Shown here: piece by piece, positions 12,501-27,499 of the stretch
Position numbering within the stretch: the first letter of the stretch is position 1
Layout of the letters: each line of letters opens with the position of its first letter
Notes under the pieces: model-generated
The model's input: only the letters and a program-made list of their open reading frames with translations
Told to the model about the DNA's origin: nothing
Database searches by the model: none
From: Liolophura sinensis
Lineage: Eukaryota; Mollusca; Polyplacophora; Chitonida; Chitonidae
Length of the DNA stretch: 60,000 bases
Assembly: GCF_032854445.1 (NCBI RefSeq)
Contig: NC_088301.1
Span: 994,001 to 1,054,000 of the forward strand
Direction: 5' to 3'
Translations under genes and position numbers: made by a program

Positions 12501-15500
12501 TTGTCAAAAGGCAAAGCAGGGTTCGGGTGATATGAGCGGGAACAAGTGCGCCGCGGGTTATAGAAACGCCTGGTTCGCTAAAACTTATTACATGAAGGGC
12601 GCTTTCGATTGTCTCAAGGTGCTCAATTTTATTTAATTTGAACAGCGATATCTCGGTTGTGCAATATCACAAAAAAGTTATGCTTTCTAAACTTTCTGTG
12701 TGATATTTTATTGATGCGTATATAATCATTTGGTCTGGTGTTGTCTTTTCTGTAAAAGGGTTGACAAACTTATTCCAAATATAAACCTGAAATTCCATAA
12801 AACGGAAGTCAAAAGTGAAGGAAAAACCCAATGCACCTCATCACTGTGAGTTTAATTATGTTCCTGTCATACAAATGAAAGTTAATAGCGTATAGTTGAT
12901 GTGGAGTTGTGCCGGTTATTACCGGGCACAATGAGACAGGTGATATGGAGTAGTGTGGTAATTACCGGGCACAATGGAACAGGTGATGTGGAGTTGTGCC
13001 GGTAATTACGGGGCACAGTGGAACAGGTGATGTGGAGTTGTGCCGGTAATTGCCGGGCACAACGGAACAGGTGATGTGGAGCTGTGCCGGTAATTACGGG
13101 GCACAGTGGAACAGGTGATGTGGAGTTGTGCCGGTTATTACCGGGCACAATGGGACCGGTGATATGGAGTAGTGTGGTAATTACCGGGCACAATGGAACA
13201 GGTGATGTGGAGTTGTGCCGGTAATTACGGGGCACAGTGGAACAGGTGATGTGGAGTTGTGCCGGTAATTGCCGGGCACAACGGAACAGGTGATGTGGAG
13301 CTGTGCCGGTAATTACGGGGCACAGTGGAACAGGTGATGTGGAGTTGTGTCGGTAATTACTGGGCACAGTGGAACAGGTGATGTGGAGTTGTGCCGGTAA
13401 TTGCCGGGCACAACGGAACAGGAGATGTGGAGCTGTGCCGGTAATTAGGGGCACAATGGAACAGGTGATGTGGAGTTGTGTCGGTAATTACTGGGCACAG
13501 TGGAACAGGTGATGTGGAGTTGTTTTTCTCTTTCGCCTTTGGTGCCGCCATTTTGCCCAGGTAACGTGCCTTAAGAGAGTCACGTTATTTCTACACGCCC
13601 GCTGATTGTCTACTTTTACTCAACTTGACTCAACTTGTTGACAAAAAATACACATGCACATTTCCGATTCAACAATGTCGGATGGTGGTGAGTGTTGTTG
13701 AAAAATAATTTTTGTACGAAGTTGAGGAACCCGGCCAGACTACTCAACACCACACAACTTACTGACTCTACTTCAAGTTTGCTCTTGTTGGGTGAACATA
13801 ACCTACGTGTATTTGACAAAGTCAAGGCCATTCAAAGTGTCATGCAAAAAAAAAGCTTTCATTTCTTTGATTGCAATTTTTGCTGCTCCATAAAAAGCAT
13901 TTGGATTAGCATAAAAGATGGTGGCCTTTTGGAAACACAATTCGAAAATAGTTATTTTTCTGTGCATACATATGTGATAAACTATTTTAAACCCTGTTTT
14001 CTGTTATCTTCCATTTGAGGTAAACATAAGTGGGATTTTACGTACACTCTAATACAGACGTTCTGTAAACATAGAAGCTTATATGATAATCAGACTACTA
14101 TACTTTACGCACCTAAGATACAGAGTGCAGATTTTCTGAGAATTGTTATAGCTGAAAAATAATTCTGCGTGTACGACAATCCATACCGGAAATTATTAAT
14201 CAAGCAGTGAGCTGATGACGCACGTTGTCAAAGATAATTAATTATATAGACTGTTTTTTATGACGTTAAGTCGGTCAAAGTACTGCATAGAGAGCACCTG
14301 GAGCAAAGTCACTTTAAAATGGGGGGGGGGGGGGGGGATTCCAAGTGATAATGGTGATACCACCCCAAAAATGCAATACACACACACACACATAGGGGCC
14401 TACATACATACATACATACAGACATACTAGACAGGGGTTATATGGCAGAAGACGCAAACTCTTTCCGGGTTGGATGCACATGACCCGTGTCTTTTTTCCG
14501 GTACATTAAATTCTCTGGGTATGGACAGGAAGTGGCTGGAGGACACCAAGAACCTGTTTCTCACATTCTGTAAGACGGATAGGACGCTAGAGACCACGTG
14601 ATCGCCTTAGTAAAAAACGGCGTGGGTGAAGAAAACGGCCCTCCCAACGTTATTGCATAGGAAAATGCCTATTTTTGAATCGCTGTTAGCGTTGAATTTG
14701 TATAATTTTCAGCTTTTCAGATAGTCTGAGTATTTCTGCAGAACTGTCTTGACGTTATTTTGTACAACTTACTGGTCGCTAGCGCAGTGGCAAAATGTGA
14801 CCTTTTCTCCAATGTTTTAACACTGGGCGGCTATTTTGTTTTAGACACGAAAGGGTGGTCACGTGACCCCAATTTCCAAGCCCTCTTACAGAATTAAGCA
14901 CAAGTATTTAGAGTTACATCTTCATTTGTTCTACATGAATGTTCTACATGAATGTTCTACATGAATGTTCTACATGAATGAAAGCATTCGCCAGGTATTT
15001 TTCGCTTTAGCCTCCAGTCGTGGGGCTACGTTTCCGCTTCGTCATACTACTACTTTTTATTTTGTACCTCACAGATGCTTGGTAGAGGCTTCCATACTCT
15101 CTAACCCTCTGTCTGGCGACCATAAACAGCGACCTGTACATACAGGTATATCTACATGCACAGTCCAGTGACTCTTCATAACGTGCATTCAGCGTCAGTA
15201 ATAAAACTATATCTACCACATAAACAAACATTACCCGAGATAATATAAGCATTTTCTTAGGAGCCTTGATCGTAGATCCACCACATCTGACTAACAAAAC
15301 AGTGATATACAGGCTTTTGTAAAAGTCTTATTCACGTCAAAATGCAACACACCTTAATTTAACTGGATGTTTTACTGGAGTGAGTGAGTGAGTGCTTGGG
15401 GTTTAACGTCGTACTCAACAATTTTTCAGTCATATGACGACGAAGGAATCATTAGGGTGCATGTACGTGTAATGTGTCTCCTTGTTGCGGGACGGATTTC

Positions 15501-18500
15501 CACCGCGCTTTTATTTAGTGCTGCTTCACTGAGACGACTTACCGAAGGCAAGCAAGCCGCCCCGCCCGAGCCATTATACTGATACGGGTCAACCAGCCGT
15601 TGTACTATCCCCTTCATGCTGAACGCCAAGCGAGGAAGTTACAACTTCCTCTTTTAAAGTCTTAAGTGTGACTCGATCAAGGATTGATCCTGGATCTACC
15701 GGTGCCGAAGTTTTACTGGATGCACCCTTTGTGAACTGGCAAAACACAGATTTTCTCAATACGCACTTGATTATTGTGTACATTCAGGTTTCAAATTAAA
15801 AAGGCAATTTTCCCCAGTTGTACATTATTCACCACCTGTGATGTTTAACTGTTCAGGTACAGAGGTTGCATGAATGGAAATCTGGAAATTATAAAGGTTT
15901 TGTCAAAATGAACGATGTTAGCATCTGGAGACTAGGTAGCAGGTAACTAGAAAAATATGTAATAGCTTGCAACACCGATGTAACAACTCGCAGCACCGAT
16001 GTTTCCCAGTGCATGTATAACACATATAATGCACGTATGTTCCGGGGTGTTCCCGGAGAGGGACTTGGATGGCCACGTGATAAGAGCGGACAGCTAAAAC
16101 TTAGTATAAAATTAGTATAATCGTGCAAAGGGGACATATATATACACAAGGGTGATTGGATAATATACTTTGAACGTTTGGCTGATATACCATGAATGGT
16201 TGGGGGTACAGCGGTGAACGGTCAGGGGATATAGTGTGAGCGATTAGGGATATGTTGTGAGCAACAGGGTATATTTTGTGATCAGTTGGGTAATACAATT
16301 TGAGCTCTTGAAGGATATTCTGTGAGCGGTTGGGGAACATATAATATGAGCGGTTGGGGGACATATAATGTGAGCGGATGGAGGACATATACTGTGAGCG
16401 GTTACAGGACATAAACAGTGAGCGGATGGAGGACATATACTGTGAGCGGTTTGGGGGATATATACTGTGAGCAGTTGAGGGATATATACAGGGCGCGGTT
16501 GGGGGATATATAATGTGAGCGGTTACAGGACATATACTGTGAGCGGATGGAGGACATATTCTGTGAGCGGTTTGGGGGATATATACTGTGAGCGGTTAAG
16601 GGATATAATATGAGCGGTTGGAAAATATGTCAACGATTATGGGATATAATACTAGTGTGTATAATGTGAGCGGTAGAGATGTATATTGTAAGACTTTGGG
16701 GATAATGTGATTAGTTTAAGGATATACTGTGAGACGTTCGAGATATACAGTGTGCGGCCGGAGATATACTGTGAGCGGTTGGAGACATAGTGTGAGCGGC
16801 TGGATGTTCCAGTGAGGTAGCACTATATTCATTCACAAACAAACAATGAGTATGATTGAGTGAAATGACATAATGTGTTATATTACGCGCCTGAAACATT
16901 CGGACAGACATTCGGACAGATATACAGTGTGCGGCTGGAGATATACTGTGAGCGGTTGGAGACATAGTGTGAGCGGCTGGATGTTCCAGTGAGGTAGCAC
17001 TATATTCATTCACAAACAAACAATGAGTATGATTGAATAAAATGACATAATGTGTTATATTACGCGCCTGAAACATTCGGACAGACATTCGGACAGACAT
17101 ACAGTGTGCGGCTGGAGATATACTGTGAGCGGTTGGAGACATAGTGTGAGCGGCTGGATGTTCCAGTGAGGTAGCACTATATTCATTCACAAACAAACAA
17201 TGAGTATGATTGAATAAAATGACATAATGTGTTATATTACGCGCCTGAAACATTCGGACAGACATTCGGTTCTTCAAATGATATTTAACACATCCAGGTA
17301 AACACAGAAGCACAGGTTTAAATGAAGTTACATGTAGAGTTCTACATTGAACAAGAGCCGGTGATGGGCGTGCCTGGGACCTCGGTCATGAAGATGTTAA
17401 TGTCACACGCAATTCAGGATGGATATCGGGTCACATTAGCCCAAAACGCAACCTCTGCCACGTTAAGAAGGTCAAATAAACCTTAGCAGCACTTAACAGT
17501 CCAAACAGATAGCTAAAACTAATTAATCGGCCTTTAAAAGAAACAAAGTAGAAAACAAGTGAAAACCACCCTAAACATAACTCAGCGAGACGTTTGGTTA
17601 CCTCAACTGATTGATCGACTGCCTCAAACTCTTTAATTGCGACCTTCTTCGGCAAGTGGCTTGGATATGTACATGTTATGTGATGATGGCGGGGTAGATG
17701 CATTGAAAGGCATTTTCTTTTCTTGTCGTCATATTTTCTTAAGGTTTTACATAGGAGTCTCATACATTTGTGAGGAGATGATTTGTAATGAATAGGTTAA
17801 GTACAGGTTTTCGCCCATGCTGACACATACACTTGCTGATGGTTCACCCCGACTGCTCCTCTAACCTGAATGAAAAACTTACCCTAACAATAAAGGGCAA
17901 ATGTGACGGTGCATGGGGACGGGCGTGTTGAGTCAAGGAAATTCCGCTGTGTCATGCGTTGGCAGCAAAACCCACTCAGCTATGAACGATCAACCTATAC
18001 ATACCTGGCCTTTCTATTGATAGAGCACCAGAGATTTATGCCAGTTCAGAAATCGACAATGCTCTGTGCGCATGTGTTAAGCTATTCACTGCAACCACAC
18101 CAGTTAGCGTCAAGCTTAGTTCCCGCTGAAATATGGGCCATTAACGTATTGGCGAGTTTTCGATCGGATACGGTGAGTGGCAAACAGTCAGCCCCAGGTA
18201 CTTTTTTTATACCAGGTAGCTCTCTCACAAACACAAGTCGGCCAAACACAGTTTAATAGAAAGTTCTTTTATGACTTGTGATAGATCTTGTCGTAGATAT
18301 TCGTTAATCTATGAAGGCGCTATTGTAAATCGCACAAAACCTACATATCTACGACTCTCATACGTTCACCCTTAACAAATCCTTTCCTAGACTAAAATCC
18401 GATGTTCCTTTCGACGATCAACTGCAAAGACTTCCATGGGTATCTTTTCTGTAGCTATTGGAACCAACTGCTTTATATCACAATTTATCGTTTTCCTGCT

Positions 18501-20445
18501 AGCTCAATCTACACACTCTGTTAAGTACGACGTTAAACCCCAAGTCCACATACATACATACACACTCCACCATGGAACACACATATTTGACAATAACGTT
18601 ATCAAGAAGTGCAGGTTGTTTACTGCACCTCAGAACGTGGTTGCAGGCAAAGGTTTCTATTAATACCACATATGATATAGGTACAAAATACCACCTGCGC
18701 CTTCCTCAAAATACAACACATGCTTACTGCAAAAGACCACACGTGCTTCCTGTAAAATACAACATTAGCTTCCTGTAAAATACAACACGTGCTTCCTGTA
18801 AAATACAGCCCGTGCCTGCTGTAAAATACAACACGTGCTTGCTGTAAGATACCACATGTGCTTAGTGTCGATTAGTTTCTATTGTTGCAGAGACAATCTA
18901 ATTCCTGAAACTTATATGTGTTGAAATGTACGTGTACCGTGTTGGTCTTGCGTATACTGTACAACAGCTTCACGTCGTCTTGGTACCACGTGAAGCCGTA
19001 AAGTATCGTCGTGGTATAGCGTACTGTAGGTACAGTAGAATTGCGTACAGAATGCAAGACTTGGCGTTACTTGTACACAGAGCATATATAATGGTTCACA
19101 GCATTATCGTTAGCTGAGGTGAACTCAACGACCTGTTACGTTTCAGGGCATCTAAGTTTCACGTGTACTTTTTCTTTACTGTCACATGATCTTCTGTTTG
19201 TCAAGCCAAAAAATATTGTACTTCCCGGTTAACGGTGATTGGTCGAGTTACTGATTACGTCAACGGTTGTATTCGCTTAACCGACAACCCTGAATCAATA
19301 AAAGCCTGAATGTTAGAAATAACTCTTGTCCTCGTGAATGGTAAAGGGCATTCCATTCATGGCAATTCAATAATATGCCAAAAAAAATTAAAACGCATGT
19401 ACATTTTTTTTTACGAAAAGGTTAAATAAACTTGAAAGAAATAAAATTACACGGACGAAATCATCAAAGACAAACTGTGTCGACTTTTTATAACATCCAA
19501 TTTAAGAGCATTTTAAAATAAATCATATGCACAAACAAACCGGTGTTCATGCATAACCAAGGTTTTACATGAAGGTTATATACTACAGGCGGATCGCTAA
19601 TTAATTTTTCCCTAAATAAATGACTTCAAAATAAAACTTTTTTTGATAAACCTCTTTTGTTACCAAAATGAAGTCAGAAGACGAAGATAGTGAACTGACT
19701 CGGCAATATTTTAGCCATATCATGACAACTAAAATATTTAATAGAGACACATTTGCTTCAGGGTTCTATGCATACAGTGAGAATCAGTGAGTTTAAAAAC
19801 GAGAATCCGAATATATGGGACATCAATAACTATGTATGAATGATATATGTATTTTGAGAGTTTTCGAGTGTCCGTTTACCAGTACAATTAATTGATTTGA
19901 TTGGCGATTTGCGCCATACTTAAGAATATTTCACCTGCACGATGGCTATTATTATGGTGGGAGGAAACCGACAGAACCCCTGGGAAACCCACGACCATCC
20001 GGGGGTTGTTGAAAAACCTTCCCGTGCAGGAGCAGGTCTTGAATTCACACCGGCGGCATTAGTGAGAGGCTTCACCAATACAACCACAAGAAACTAACGC
20101 AGTTCTGTTAGGTTTATGGTTTGCAAGAATGTAAGTATATACATGAAACTGTATGTAAAACAGAATCCATGAAATAAATACTCTGATAGTCGGTAATTTG
20201 TCTGTCCGCTGCTCGATATACATTGGCAGAATGTGGCGGGGAAATGTACCGGAAGCTCCATGGCGATATAAAGGAATTCCTGGTTAAACGACAGTTATTA
20301 TATTAATATTAATGAGACTGAGATGATGGTGATGATTATGATGATGATGGTGGTGGTGGTGATGATGATGATGGTGACGACGACGATGATGGTCATGGTG
20401 GTGATGGTGATGATGGTGATAGTGATGATGATGATGAGTGTGATG

Positions 20446-20490
<45 letters not shown>

Positions 20491-20532
20491 CGACGATGAT
20501 GGTGACGACGACGACGACGACGACGACGATGA

Positions 20533-20566
<34 letters not shown>

Positions 20567-23500
20567 TGTGATGATGATGAGGATGAGGATGAGGATGAGG
20601 ATGATGACTGACTGACTGACTGACTGACTGACCTGATGAGGGTACGCCAAATGCCACGTGATGTTAAGTAGTGAGTTTGCCTTTAGGTCTGTGGCCATAG
20701 AACCTGAAACAGTAAAACAATTAGCCTTAACAAAGCTGGATTATAACCGCAGTGTCAGAAATTCACATCCTCAGCCTATACCACCCTAAGTTACATGCGT
20801 TAACTCACAATGAGTTTGTGATCCATTTATTGATAAATTTACTGATATATTTCATTGGTGTTTTACTCAAGAGCATTTGACAGTGGTCAGTCTTATAACA
20901 TAATCAAACCCTGACTGAGGTAAATTGGCAAGAGGCCTTATTTCACCGGTTGCGTGTTACCGTTTGCCAGATGTCACACTGTCGTCGCTGCTCTGGTCTT
21001 CTACTCTCTATGCTGCATGTCTTTAATTATATTGTACTCCTGCGTAAACTAGGATGTTGCTGGTGGACTAAGCATCCCCAAGGCCCGGTCCATTCGCATT
21101 GTTTTAATGTGATTGAATGTTAAATGTGATGACAACACAGCATTTTCAGTAATTCTAGACCAGTGACGTCTAATAAATTGCAATTAATATCACTGCATTT
21201 GTTTTTAAATAATTCTTCTTGAACAATGGTGCTAGGGGACGTGTAGGTTGCTACTGTTTATGCATTTACTTGAACAGTTAGAATAAAACCCTGACTGAGG
21301 TAAACTGACAAGAGCCCGTATTTCACCGATTATGTGTGACCACTTGCCAGCTATCACATTGTTGTCGATGCTTTGGTTTTACTCTATATGCTGTACGTCT
21401 GTAATTATATTATAAAAGACTAACTGATAAACATAGAGACTTAAAGGCGCATGCAGACAAATCAGCATAAGTTTCCAGTTATTGATAGATCGATGACATA
21501 TAATGGGCAATATTATACAATCCACTTAAAACCTAGAACGAGTGGTGTTAAGCCATAACCATTAATTTATCATTTTAAATCGTTTGGAGTGATTAAACCA
21601 TGAACCATCAACGCGAGGAGAGATGTACCATTCATGTGAGACGTGAGTAATCATGAAGCCGCATATGGGTCATTTGTCGGTTGATCTGTTGGTTTCTTAT
21701 TATCTCTGAAGATATTCGTGAGGTAAATGTAAATTTGACAATAATGTATTTCTGTATTGGCTTGTAGCACTGAAAGTTGTTAAATGGTATTGGATTACAA
21801 TTGAGGATATGACGTCACAAAAAACCACACTTTATAGCCTGTTGACACTGGACTGATCAGAAACCTAATCGATCTGTCCCTAGCTTATTTTGAGTAGGCC
21901 TAAGTTTCAACATTATCCCTTTTTAAATCATTTATACTGCGAAATAATTGTGTCCCAGCGGGTCTTTTTTGTAGATGATGTAGACAGTGAAATGCTTGAT
22001 GCGGGTCAATACTGGAACCTTGCGGTCACATCACTTTGCGGAACAGTGTGGTTCCCTTGTGTCACATCAGTTTGCGGAACAGTGCGGTCCTCTTGTGTCA
22101 CATCAGTTTGCGGAACAGTACGGTTCTCTTGTGTCACATCAGTTTGTGGAACAGTGCGGTTCTCTTGTGTCACATCAGTTTGTGGAACAGTACGGTTCTC
22201 TTGTTTCACTTCAGTTTGCGGGAAGAGTGCGGTTCTCTCGTGTGACATCAGTTTGAGCCTGATTACATAAATTATACTAAGCAGGCATAAGCATGAAATA
22301 TATGCATGGATGAATTGTTATGTAGTGAAGTATTTCCCACGGGTTAGAATAATCTTGTACGTTGATCAGTGCATCGCTCACGTCATGTTTCCTGCTGTGT
22401 CCTTGCAGCATTATGCATACAGATAATTATCAGCAAGATGTGCAGTTATGCCCAGGCATGTAAAGCCATCAAAGCCGTACATGTACATTTCACATTGAGG
22501 TTTTAAGGGTTTCCTTTTCCTTCAGTAGATAAGTAGATGCAAAATATGAATAAATATGTTGAACATTACAAAAAGAGGTCGATGTTACCATTCTACAGCG
22601 CAACATTTTTTTGTTCGAAACATTTAAACTTTGACGTCGTTTAAAAAGTGCCTTTTAAGACACTCCTGAAGATTTGTAAAGGGGCGTCAATGGAATTCAC
22701 AATACAGTATTTGGAAGTACATTTTTGTTTGTCAACGGTGTCTTTTATACCCCTACATGTATCTATACACTATCTGCAATAAGCATTCGCTGTAGGTCGA
22801 ACACAATAGTAATGTTCTGACATGTTTTAATCAATACGACAGTTGTCAAGATACGTGAAAAGTATCAAGTCTGTGAGTGATCAATGTGCTAAACAGTAGT
22901 TGACGGTAGACCTGGTGGAGAATTTTATCATTCTAGCACCTTTACGTCCGTATGTATGTAGACCGGGCGCATTTCTCAACTACATGTGTGCCTACACTAT
23001 CAGCATACATCAGGTAAACAAAAGAGGTTGATCAATACCAGGTAAGCGTGTGTTTGAAGTAAATAGAAAGAGTAGTCAGAAGTTCTGGAAAACATAGAAG
23101 AAATATGTGTAAATATAACTCTCCATGCCACTGAACCGACACTGTCATCTCGTCACACTGACTTGAACAATGCGTACAGACTTAATCTGGATTAAACTAA
23201 AAACAAAAAGGTGAAAATAAAAAAAATGACACGACGAACCAGGCCACTGTCAAACCACAAACTCTTCATTTCCAGTAGACAAAAGAGAATATTGCTGAGC
23301 GTTTAATATGTTTATCCCTCACGATCTACAGTTGGAGAGAGATAAAAAGTACACACACTCGACTGTAGGTGGGGATTTAGAATTAATAACATCACTCCAT
23401 GAACTGGGTTTTTTTGTTGTTGTTGTTCTTTTTCTTAACCCGAAAGCTCGTGTGGCGAATGTGCGGAAATCAGAGATAAATATCAGCTTCCGTAGAACAC

Positions 23501-26500
23501 AGTAGGATAGGCCGCAGTCACTGGCACTGGTCATCAGTAGAAACAATCATGTCAGTTGTGCACTCACGATAGCATCGGGTCAGAACGTATATACTGTACT
23601 GTGTAAATTGTCGTGAGTCATGTCAGTTGTGCACTCACGATAGCATCGGGTCAGAACGTATATACTGTACTGTGTAAATTGTCGTGAGACATTATCCATG
23701 TACCACCCAATGGCAAAAGACGATGTAAAGTCATACCAACAGACAATGCTGAGTGAATCACACCTTGACCATGACAAGACAGAATAACCTACATGAGTTA
23801 ACAATATAAGTTACCTTCGTATGCTAACGTACATGCGTACCACATGAGTTCCAATCCCTCATACCAACTGAAAATTCTAACTCCGATTTTATACCCTGTC
23901 ATAAACTATAGTCATGGAACTCCAAATGCCAGGTTGTAATGTCTGCTAACGTATGTTTCCAATACTAGTTCAGACTATATACTCTATGACATCCCATGTT
24001 TCCAATACTAGTTCAGACTATATACTCTATGACATCCCATGTTTCCAATACTAGTTCAGACTATATACTCTGTGACATCCCATGTTTCCAATACTAATTC
24101 AGACTATATACTCTATGACATCCCATGTTTCCAATACTAGTTCAGACTATATACCCTATGACATCCCGTGTTGCCAATACTAGTTCAGACTATATACTCT
24201 ATGACATCCCATGTTTCCAATACTAGTTCAGACTATACACCCTAGGACATCCCATGTTGCCAATACCAGTTCAGACTATATACTTTATGACATTCCATGT
24301 TCCCAATACTAGTTCAGACTATATACTCCATGACATCCCATGTTTCCAATACCAGTTCAGACTATATACCCTAGGACATCCCATGTTGCCAATACCAGTT
24401 CAGACTATATACTTTATGACATCCCATGTTCCCAATACCAGTTCAGACTATATACCCTATGACATCCCATGTTTCCAATACTAGTTCAGACTATATACCC
24501 TATGACATCTCATGTTGCCAATACTAGTTCAGACTATATACCCTAGGACATCCCATGCTGCCAATACCAGTTCAGACTATATACTTTATGACATCCCATG
24601 TTCCCAATACTAGTTCAGACTATATACTGTATGACATCCCATGTTTCCAATACTAGTTCAGACTATATACCCTAGGACATCCCATGTTGCCAATACCAGT
24701 TCAGACTATATACCCTAGGACATCCCATGTTGTCAATACTAGTTCAGACTATATACTCTATGACATCTCATGTTTCCAATACTAGTTCAGACTATATACT
24801 CTATGACATCCCATGTTTCCAATACTAGCTCAGACTATATACTCTATGACATCCCATGTTGTCAATAACGGTTCAGACTATATACCCAATGACATCCCAT
24901 GTTGCCAATACTAGTTCAGACTATATACTCTATGACATCCCATGTTTCCAATACTAGTTCAGACTATATACTCTATGACATCCCATGTTTCCAATACTAG
25001 TTCAGACTATATACCCAATGACATCCCATGTTGCCAATACTAGTTCAGACTATATACTCTATGACATCCCATGTTTCCAATACTAGTTCAGACTATATAC
25101 CTTAGGACATCCCATGTTGCCAATACCAGTTCAGACTATATACTTTATGACATCCCATGTTCCTAATACCAGTTCAGACTATATACCCTATGACATCCCA
25201 TGTTTCCAATACTAGTTCAGACTATATACCTTATGACATCCCATGTTTCCAATACTAGTTCAGACTATATACTCTGTGACATCCCATGTTTCCAATACCA
25301 GTTCAGACTATATACCCTATGACATCCCATGTTGCCAATACCAGTTCAGTCTATATACTCTATGACATCCCATGTTGCCAATACTAATTCAGACTATATA
25401 CTCTGTGACATCCCATGTTTCCAATACTAGTTCAGACTATATACTCTATGACATCCCATGTTGCCAATAACGGTTCAGACTATATACTCTATGACATCCC
25501 AGGTTCCCAATACTAGTTCAGACTATATACTCTATGATATTCCATGTTTCCAATACTAGTTCAGACTATATACCCTAGGACATCCCATGTTGCCAATACT
25601 AGTTCAGACTATATACCCTATGACATCCCATGTTGCCAATACTAGTTCAGACTATATACTCTATGACATCCCATGTTTCCAATACCAGTTCAGACTATAT
25701 ACTCTATGACATCCCATGTTGCCAATACTAGTTCAGACTATATACTCTGTGACATCCCATGTTTCCAATACTAGTTCAGACTATATACTCTATGATATTC
25801 CATGTTTCCAATACTAGTTCAGATTATACCCTATGACATCCCATGTTGCCAATACTAGTTCAGACTATATACTCTATGACATCCCATGTTGCCAATACTA
25901 GTTCAGACTATATACTCTGTGACATCCCATGTTGCCAATACTAGTTCAGACTATATACCCTATGACATTCCATGTTTCCAATACTAGTTCAGACTATATA
26001 CCCTATGACATCCCATGTTTCCAATACTAGTTCAGACTATATACTCTATGATATTCCATGTTTCCAATACTAGTTCAGATTATACCCTATGACATCCCAT
26101 GTTGCCAATACTAGTTCAGACTATATACCCTATGACATCCCATGTTTCCAATACTAGTTCAGACTATATACCCTGTGACATTCCATGTTGCCAATACTAG
26201 TTCAGACTATATACTCTATGACATCCCATGTTTCCAATACTAGTTCAGACTATATACCCTATGACATCCCATGTTTCCAATACTAGTTGAGGCTATACAC
26301 CCAATGTCATCCCATGTTGCCAATACTAGTTCAGACCATATACTCTATGACATCCCATGTTTCCAATACTAGTTCAGACTATATACTCTATGACATCCCA
26401 TGTTGCTAATACTAGTTCAGACTATATACCCTATGACATCCCATGTTTCCAATACTAGTTGAGGCTATACACCCAATGTCATCCCATGTTGCCAATACCA

Positions 26501-27450
26501 GTTCAGACTATATACCCTATAGCATAACTTATATACTGGCCATATGTCGTACATTACAATGTTGCGTGATCAACTCATGGGACTCATTGGAACTCATTGT
26601 AATTTAGCCATACCACATAGTGATCATGGCTGACCAGAACATTACAGAAACACAAAACCGATATGTAGACTGCACTGTCCTCCGTGTGCAATCATAAATG
26701 TTGACAGATCAATGGTACAGTGTGAACTGATTCACACGCACATAGGCCTACTATAAAATTACCCCGCGCATTCCATAAAGGTGCGATTGATTCGCTCAGC
26801 ACATCAAAATCACGCGTTTAAGTGCGTGAATAAGTAAACAGAATATTCATGCCGTCCTTTTATCTCCCATGCTTGATAACCATATAGATGACAGGTGTTG
26901 TCATATTACCTGACAGCAGGCCTTGAGCCTATGACCATGTTGCTGACACATGCAGCAGTTGGGAGAAGCCACAGTTTCTTTTGCCCTGTTCGCAAATTAC
27001 CTGTACATGTATATGACACAATATACTTCATACAGGTTATGGAAAATTAGAACTTCTGTCTTCAGGCAAGGATGAAAACCTCGAGAGAAGAAAAACCGGA
27101 TAGGGAATGGGGGAAATAGAGACTTGAGGGCTATAAGTTACAACGTAGGGTATATGAAATGAAACTGACAGGAAAAAAGACTCCCAAGGTCGTTATATTT
27201 CTGTCTGTATTTTTACGACAAGGTGTTTGACAAAAAGATGTGTGGCAATGACATGTAGGCTAGTGATGTTTGTTGATGCTATACACTGGTAACAGTTGAG
27301 CAATCAGAACCATACTACAGAGGTTTTTAACACCTCTATATACAGATTGATTATGGATGAGTAACACAAAGCAAGTCGGGATTCTCACATGCATGCCATG
27401 CTTGCATGAGTGGACAAGACAAATTTTGTGTACAGTCCAACCATGATGAG

Positions 27451-27499
<49 letters not shown>

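Larger units (their letters stand above)
13525..16180. other. Gene A intron 2, no gene seen
   Basis: Microsatellites at 14322-14425, the small repeat at 14930 and repeat B at 15380. A short Met frame at 14521 (25 codons) and a 108-codon frame at 13692 lack splice or family support. Confidence 0.55.

Noticed and set aside
13692-14018. 108-codon plus-strand frame
   Set aside because: AT-rich, irregular composition and no similarity I recognise.
14521-14598. Small Met frame with coding-like composition ([13 protein letters not shown])
   Set aside because: Only 25 codons, with no splice partner found.
17431-17763. 110-codon minus-strand frame
   Set aside because: No recognised motif, no start context, and it lies in an intron of gene A on the same strand.
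20298-20698. Poly-His and poly-Ile frames
   Set aside because: Triplet microsatellite. Only the 71-bp exon at its right edge is real.
23950-26520. Possible CRISPR-like or other repeat-spacer array
   Set aside because: Units are contiguous with no unique spacers, and the DNA is animal.
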